From Desulforamulus aeronauticus DSM 10349 (GTDB lineage Bacteria > Bacillota > Desulfotomaculia > Desulfotomaculales > Desulfotomaculaceae), in assembly GCF_900142375.1 (NCBI RefSeq), contig NZ_FRAR01000007.1:110052-174051 (forward strand): a DNA stretch of 64,000 nt, read 5' to 3'. Below, piece by piece: positions 59,385-64,000 of this stretch (position 1 is its first letter; every line of letters begins with the position of its first letter). Made by a program: the position numbers and the translations under genes. The notes below the pieces were generated by a model. The model saw nothing but the letters and a program-made list of their open reading frames with translations, did no database searches and had not been told where the DNA came from.

Positions 59385-60043
59385 TCATGTCACCATATAC
59401 CCTATCCCTTTTTTGGTCACAACAAACCCGGCCAATCCTGCCGCCTCCAATTTTTTGCGCAGCCGGCTCATGTTGACCGTCAGGGTGTTTTCGTCAATAT
59501 AACTGTCCGTTTCCCACAGGCGGGCCATGATTGCTTCACGGCTGACCGCCTTCCCTTTATTCTCCATCAGCATTTTCAGGATCTTATAATCGTTCTTGCT
59601 CAGCTCAACCTTGGTGTCGTTATAGGTTAAAGAAGCATCACTGGTATTGAGGATGGCTCCTTGGTGCTCCAACAAATCGGTCTGTCCGGCAAAATCATAG
59701 GTCCGGCGCAGCATGGCCTGCACCTTGGCCGTCAGAACACTTAGGTCGAAAGGCTTGGCAATAAAATCATCACCACCCATATTGATCGCCATGACGATGT
59801 TCATATTATCGGCAGCGGAGGAGATAAAGATGATCGGTTGCGGATCTCGCTACACCAATGGTACCCATTGTAAAAAGGCAACGAGATGTCCATGAGCACA
59901 AGATGGGGATTGTAGGAGATAAACAGGGACATCACCTGCTCGAAGTCGGTCACACATTCCCCTTCACACCCCCAGGTTCCGATATGGTTTTTAATCGCTT
60001 TGGCAATAACGGCATCGTCTTCGACAATCATGATCTTATGCAT
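59385..60043 (-). pseudogene. BceR-type response regulator, split in the receiver domain
   Basis: Two frames: 60043-59801 with the receiver start and phospho-Asp (HLVLMDISLPFYNGYHWCSEIR), and 59804-59385 with the receiver end (MGGDDFIAKPFDL) and the whole DNA-binding domain. Intact relatives have about five residues between SEIR and PIIFISS; here two bases remain, consistent with a 13-nt deletion at about 59855. The first frame ends in TGA overlapping an in-frame ATG of the second (ATGA), so reinitiation could give two pieces. As written it is not a single normal regulator. Confidence 0.8.
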
Positions 60044-60137
60044 GAAGCAGTTCCTCCCTTTCGTGATACTATTCTATCATGGAAGAGCGGCAATAAAAAA
60101 CCGGCATGAGCTCCTTTTTCTGCCCTTTCAAGGCTCT

Positions 60138-60181
60138 CTGTCCTGAATCAATTGGGCAGTCGTTTCCACTGTCTTCTGTCC
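60138..60181. repeat. 44-bp relic copy of the SBP gene 3' end
   Basis: Matches 39332-39375 at 41 of 44 bases. On the minus strand it would read GQKTVETTAQLIQDR, then soon a stop, with no gene around it. A vestige of a lost paralogue or a recombination scar. Confidence 0.85.
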
Positions 60182-60202
60182 CAGATATAGCTATAGAAAA
60201 GA

Positions 60203-60230
60203 AGAAAGCTGGGAATAAAATTCCACAGCT
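60203..60230 (-). terminator. Terminator of the cvfB gene
   Basis: AGCTGGGAAT (60207-60216) pairs with ATTCCACAGCT; minus-strand tail TTCTTCTTTTC. About 65 bp after the cvfB stop. Confidence 0.65.
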
Positions 60231-60296
60231 ATCTCCGTCAAAAATCCATTTACACTAAATTTTTACACTCCCGGATAATCGATATTAAGTCTCAAA

Positions 60297-61118
60297 TTAC
60301 CACATCGACTTAATACCTTCCTCTGTAATTTCGATTGCTCCTTCTTTTAAAAGTCGTCCAACGGCCCTTTTGAAGGCACGTTTGCTCATATTTAACTCTG
60401 TCTTTATATAATCGGGAGAACTATCATCATTGATTAGTAGAGTACCGCCACCTGATTTCAGCCGTTCTAAAATCTTTCGTGCATCACCCTCTATTTCATT
60501 GTAAGCCTTATCTCTAAAACTTAATTCTAGCTTACCATCCGCTCTCACCTTTTTAACTCTTAGTTCAATCTGGTCACCAACAGCATAGTTGCCATATAGC
60601 TGGTTTTTATGAATTAATCCATGGTACGTATCATCTACAGCCACAAAAGCCCCAATCTCTTCATTAATACTATAAATAGTTCCATTCACCCTATCCTTTT
60701 CTTGATAGGGTGAATCGTTGCTTAGTAAGTTATATATACGCATACTTGCACATACTTTATTGTTATTATTAATATACAAACCTACAAGACAAAACTCACC
60801 TTCTCTAATCACACCCACTTGTTCCTTTAAAGGTAATAACAAGTCTTTCGGCATACCCCAGTCTAAAAAGGCGCCGAAGTTTGTAATTTCTACTACTTTT
60901 AAAAAACCCAATTCTCCAATTGTCAGCTTTGGTTTCCTAACCGTTGCTAAGGTTTTGTCTTCTCCATTTTTATAAACAAAAACCTCTATTGTATCACCAA
61001 TTTCTAAATTCCCGGGGAGTTCATTTATAGGTAATAGAATATCATCAACCAAATGCGCCCCACTACCACTCTTTCTAATTACTTGCAGCTTCTGCATTTT
61101 TCCTATTTCTATCATCAT
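60297..61118 (-). CDS. cvfB: CvfB/YitL-type S1-domain RNA-binding protein
   Basis: 273 residues. Three S1-like beta barrels (about 6-62, 66-135, 145-210: GELGFLKVVEITNFGAFLDWGMPKDLLLP, VNGTIYSINEEIGAFVAVDDTYHGLIH) and a C-terminal winged helix (MSKRAFKRAVGRLLKEGAIEI). This is the CvfB order. In Staphylococcus CvfB binds RNA and affects virulence gene expression. AGAAGGTAC precedes the ATG. Confidence 0.92.
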   Translation of the reverse strand: MMIEIGKMQKLQVIRKSGSGAHLVDDILLPINELPGNLEIGDTIEVFVYKNGEDKTLATVRKPKLTIGELGFLKVVEITNFGAFLDWGMPKDLLLPLKEQVGVIREGEFCLVGLYINNNNKVCASMRIYNLLSNDSPYQEKDRVNGTIYSINEEIGAFVAVDDTYHGLIHKNQLYGNYAVGDQIELRVKKVRADGKLELSFRDKAYNEIEGDARKILERLKSGGGTLLINDDSSPDYIKTELNMSKRAFKRAVGRLLKEGAIEITEEGIKSMW

Positions 61119-61182
61119 GTACCTTCTTTTATCATTTATTTTTTAGCAATAGCGATATCTTTCTATCCTTACACGCACTTTC

Positions 61183-61581
61183 TCAAAATCCAAAATTCAA
61201 CTCATCATTCCATTTCATTAACTCCGCATGATTACTACTAACATCTTTAACAGTAACGGAATTATTGAATTTTTTTAGTTCATCTCTAACTTTGTTTGCC
61301 ATCTTTACAACTTCCGCTTTTTTGGTTGTGAATGTCCCTCTAATTTGCTCATTTAATGCTGCATCATTAATGACAATGATTATCTCATCTTTTATATATT
61401 TTTTTAATTCCTTCAAAAGTGTTAGTAAGGCAACGTGACTTACCACCAATGGCTTCTGATATCCCTTGAGAATCTTTTTTTCGGATAGTAGTTCTTCATC
61501 TTGATAGATGCGATAAAGAATTTGTATATCCTCATTCTCATAGGGAGTTGATATTCCTACTAAATAAGCTTTTATCATCAT
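61183..61581 (-). CDS. Small protein of unknown function
   Basis: 132 residues. An alternating beta/alpha order (YLVGISTPYENEDIQILYRIYQ, DEIIIVINDAAL, EVVKMANKVRDELKKF) might suit an RNase H-like fold, but I cannot name the family. ATG 61581 has GGAGGTTTATG upstream. It lies between cvfB and the RNA helicase gene on the same strand, so an RNA-related role is conceivable but unproven. Confidence 0.6.
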   Translation of the reverse strand: MMIKAYLVGISTPYENEDIQILYRIYQDEELLSEKKILKGYQKPLVVSHVALLTLLKELKKYIKDEIIIVINDAALNEQIRGTFTTKKAEVVKMANKVRDELKKFNNSVTVKDVSSNHAELMKWNDELNFGF

Positions 61582-61681
61582 AAACCTCCAAATAGCTACT
61601 GCTTACTTTTTACAATCTTCTATTCGTTTTTAATTTAATCCTATTTCACCCTGGCAAGGGTTCTGCTCATGCACATGGTGG

Positions 61682-63136
61682 CTATCTCTCCGCTTTACTA
61701 ACCTTGCGAGGTCTTCCCTTGATATTCATATTTTGTAATTTTTGGAAAACAAATTCTCCTTTACCATTTAATATTTCAACAAAGGTAGATATATCAAGGA
61801 TGTTGATTATTCCTATGTCCTCCGCTGTCATACCCTCTATATTGCAAAGTGTACCCACAATGTCCACTGGCCGCATCTTAGTTTTCTTCCCTGCGTTTAT
61901 ATGTAATTTCATAATCTCTTTACGTAAGGGTGCACCTTTTTCTTCTTTTATTTTTGGTCTAGTATTCATTTTTTTATTAAATGCCTGTTTGAACTTATCT
62001 ACAGTTTCTTTTTCTGGTCTTTCTTTCAGAAGAATTTCTTTTCCGATATAGCGTTGTATATCTTCTAAAAATTTACTTTCATCCTTTGTTACAAAAGTAA
62101 TTGCTCTACCCTCTCTGCTGATACGTCCAGTTCTACCAATTCTATGAACATAGCTTTCACTGTCTTGGGATATATCGTAATTAATGATAAGGGAAATATT
62201 ATCTATGTCTAATCCTCTAGCGGCAACATCTGTTGCTATCAGATATCTAAAATAACCTTGCTTAAAATTCTTCATTATCCGCAATCTATCCGGTTGTTCC
62301 ATCCCACCATGAATCTTCTGACAGTTATACTTCAGATTTGTTAGTTCATCATAAACCTCATCTACTATTTGCCTTGTATTACAAAAGATAATACAACTAT
62401 CGGGATTTTCAATTATTGTTACATCTTTTAAAAGGTCTATTTTCTCTCTTTCTTCAATGATATATCCTGCCTGATAAATCCGATCTAACGATGAATTTTC
62501 TTCTTCTATTTCAACGTGTATAGGGTTTTTCATATATTGTTCACACAGGGTTTCTATATCTTTCGGCATGGTAGCTGATAATAACATCGTCACACGATCT
62601 ATCGGTATACTGCTAATTATTATTTTCAAATCCTCTATAAAACCCATAGTAAGCATTTCATCGGCTTCATCTATTACAAGATATTTAATTTTTGATGTAT
62701 CAAAGGTTCCTCTTCCAATATGATCTATAATGCGCCCAGGTGTGCCAACCACCACATGGCTTTTTTGTTTAAGCTCCTTTTCTTGCATATAGAAGGGTGC
62801 TTTCCCGTAAATCGCAGGTACTTTAACCCTTTTAAATCTACCGATATTAAAAATATCTTCTTTAACTTGGATAGCAAGTTCTCTTGTTGGTACAATCACC
62901 AATGCTTGCGGTTTATTTTCTTCCCAATCTACCAATTCACAAATTGGAATAGCAAAGGATGCAGTTTTTCCACTTCCTGTTTGGGATTTTACTATGATAT
63001 CTTTTTTCTCTAAGACAGCTGGTATAACTTCTTGTTGGACTCTCGTGGGGCTATTATAATTCAACATACTAATGGCCTTTAATAACTCACTACTCAATTG
63101 ATAATTACTAAAACTTGATGTCATCCCTTTATCCAC
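61682..63136 (-). CDS. dbpA: DEAD-box RNA helicase, DbpA/YxiN type
   Basis: 484 residues from GTG 63136 (ATG 63124 also possible). All helicase motifs: SQTGSGKTASFAIP (I), PTRELA (Ia), VIDEADEM (II, DEAD), LSATMP (III), RGLDI and HRIGRTGR (VI). A C-terminal DbpA RNA-binding domain (about 410-475, HINAGKKTKMRPVDIVGTL) is the kind that targets hairpin 92 of 23S rRNA, so the role is probably large-subunit assembly. Confidence 0.93.
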   Translation of the reverse strand: MDKGMTSSFSNYQLSSELLKAISMLNYNSPTRVQQEVIPAVLEKKDIIVKSQTGSGKTASFAIPICELVDWEENKPQALVIVPTRELAIQVKEDIFNIGRFKRVKVPAIYGKAPFYMQEKELKQKSHVVVGTPGRIIDHIGRGTFDTSKIKYLVIDEADEMLTMGFIEDLKIIISSIPIDRVTMLLSATMPKDIETLCEQYMKNPIHVEIEEENSSLDRIYQAGYIIEEREKIDLLKDVTIIENPDSCIIFCNTRQIVDEVYDELTNLKYNCQKIHGGMEQPDRLRIMKNFKQGYFRYLIATDVAARGLDIDNISLIINYDISQDSESYVHRIGRTGRISREGRAITFVTKDESKFLEDIQRYIGKEILLKERPEKETVDKFKQAFNKKMNTRPKIKEEKGAPLRKEIMKLHINAGKKTKMRPVDIVGTLCNIEGMTAEDIGIINILDISTFVEILNGKGEFVFQKLQNMNIKGRPRKVSKAER

Positions 63137-63195
63137 TCTTTCTCTTAAGTCTTTTTTCTATATTATCCATTATAAAGATACATTATTTTCTTCTC

Positions 63196-63684
63196 CTACA
63201 CCTCTCTAGTTTTTTCCGTCCCCAAAACAGCCATCGCTTCTTTGTAATTTGGACAAATCTTGCCTACCAATCGCCAAAAGGAACGGTCATGATTCATATG
63301 TATTAGATGACAGAGTTCATGAATAACGACATAATCAATTGCATCAAGGGGAAACAGGATTAATCTCCAATGGAAAGTTAAGTGTCTATTTGAACTACAG
63401 CTTCCCCATTTGTTTGAGTGATTTTCAATGGAGAAAGATTTATATTTTACTTTAAAGCTCGGTTGGTATAATTTTAATCTTTTTTCAATTAATTTTCGAC
63501 TTTCTCTTGTATAAAAGGCCCGAAGAGCATCTGTCAGACCAATATCTCCCTCTTGTGGGCTGGTACATATAAAAGCTTTGCCATCCCATTGTATAGTAAT
63601 CTTTTTAATTGAAGGATCTACTTCCATATATACAGGATAAAGTTTCCCCAAATAATAGCAATTGTTTCTAGGCTGTTGTTCCAT
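63196..63684 (-). CDS. YgjP-like (DUF45/WLM) zinc metallopeptidase
   Basis: 162 residues. Zinc site HELCHLIHMNHDRSFWRLV (HExxH plus downstream His/Trp) within YVVIHELCH, and the NKWGSCSSNRHLTFHWRLILFP segment define the YgjP/DUF45 family. Usual members are about 230 residues; this one is shorter at the N-terminus. Substrate unknown. Confidence 0.88.
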   Translation of the reverse strand: MEQQPRNNCYYLGKLYPVYMEVDPSIKKITIQWDGKAFICTSPQEGDIGLTDALRAFYTRESRKLIEKRLKLYQPSFKVKYKSFSIENHSNKWGSCSSNRHLTFHWRLILFPLDAIDYVVIHELCHLIHMNHDRSFWRLVGKICPNYKEAMAVLGTEKTREV

Positions 63685-63773
63685 CTGGGTAACTCCTTAT
63701 ATTGCTTGTTATCGGTTTGATTTTCACTGGCATTTCTTGGAGTAGGCGAACCTTTCTTCGATATTCCAGCGTT

Positions 63774-64000
63774 TCAGCGCCCGGTGGTCGAAAGCGTATT
63801 CACCCATCTGACAAACAAAACTGTGGAGTCTTTACCTGCCAGACTCAAGGCGTCAAGCATCTCCGTATGAGAGAACTTGTTCATATAGACAAATTCAACC
63901 TGCTCCGAATAGGGCTCCGCCGCCTTTTTTACCTGGCCAAGCGCAATTTTTTCGTCCTCTGTTTCACCAATCAACTGAGCAACCAATCTAGTATAGCATA
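63774..64000 (-). pseudogene. Truncated gene fragment at the right edge
   Basis: The frame is open to the window edge and ends at 63774 after STVLFVRWVNTLSTTGR. LIGETEDEKIALGQVKKAAEPY and EFVYMNKFSHTEML resemble the ABC_sub_bind-like sensory domain found in the N-terminus of some signalling proteins (memory-based). The normal continuation after RWVN is missing and no other frame takes it up, so it looks like a 3'-truncated relic. Confidence 0.5.

Noticed and set aside
1..64000. CRISPR arrays, tRNA or rRNA genes, prophage
   Set aside because: No regularly spaced repeats, no cloverleaf or rRNA-like sequence, and no phage structural or integrase genes noticed in reading both strands.

Overview
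The window looks like a low-to-moderate GC, spore-former-type Firmicute (Bacillota), most likely an anaerobic member of the Clostridia. Pointers are a glycyl radical enzyme, PdxS/PdxT with a divergent MocR regulator, a c-di-AMP riboswitch, Gram-positive lipoproteins and O-acetyltransferases, VanRS- and Bce-type cell-envelope systems, strong AGGAGG ribosome binding sites and frequent TTG/GTG starts. The species assignment is inference. There are no rRNA or tRNA genes, CRISPR arrays or intact insertion sequences. Most genes lie on the minus strand.

Layout. 0-7.3 kb: glycyl radical enzyme (cut by the left edge) with an XRE-cupin regulator, a DUF1801 protein, a nitroreductase, vitamin B6 genes pdxST with divergent pdxR, and an FMN reductase broken by one base. 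7.6-15.4 kb: an OmpR-type two-component system (TCS), a methyltransferase, a PadR/DUF2812 pair, a secreted membrane protein, and a protein joining a YceG-like region to an HtrA-like protease. 15.5-28.0 kb: VOC protein, EamA transporter, then two adjacent envelope O-acylation modules. The first is an OatA-like enzyme-RR-HK-lipoprotein operon with overlapping genes. The second is RR-HK followed by SGNH lipoprotein-MBOAT-short DHHW protein. 28.3-32.6 kb: cyclase with divergent MarR and three repeated operators, then an OpuC-type osmolyte ABC transporter under a c-di-AMP riboswitch with tandem terminators.

32.9-39.0 kb is resistance-flavoured: a Mef-like macrolide exporter and a Vat-like acetyltransferase behind an attenuator that encodes the 7-residue peptide MYSIRLR, a GNAT plus diguanylate cyclase, and a macrolide-type glycosyltransferase with a methyltransferase. 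39.3-46.2 kb is an unusual six-gene operon: CUT1 sugar-type permeases, a MacA-like adaptor, a MacB-like permease without an ATPase domain, an MsmK-like ATPase and, last, a solute-binding lipoprotein. 46.4-50.4 kb holds a VanY-type DD-carboxypeptidase, VanZ and a VanR/VanS pair. Direct repeats of TCTTA on an exact 11-bp period lie upstream of vanR, vanY, vanZ and the six-gene ABC operon, which suggests one regulon for all four. This regulon is the most interesting unlabelled structure I found.

50.6-64 kb: catalase, MarR/MFS genes, a BceAB-BceS module whose response regulator is split by an apparent 13-nt deletion with an ATGA junction, a 44-bp relic of the solute-binding-protein gene, CvfB, a DbpA-like RNA helicase, a YgjP-like metallopeptidase and a truncated fragment at the right edge.
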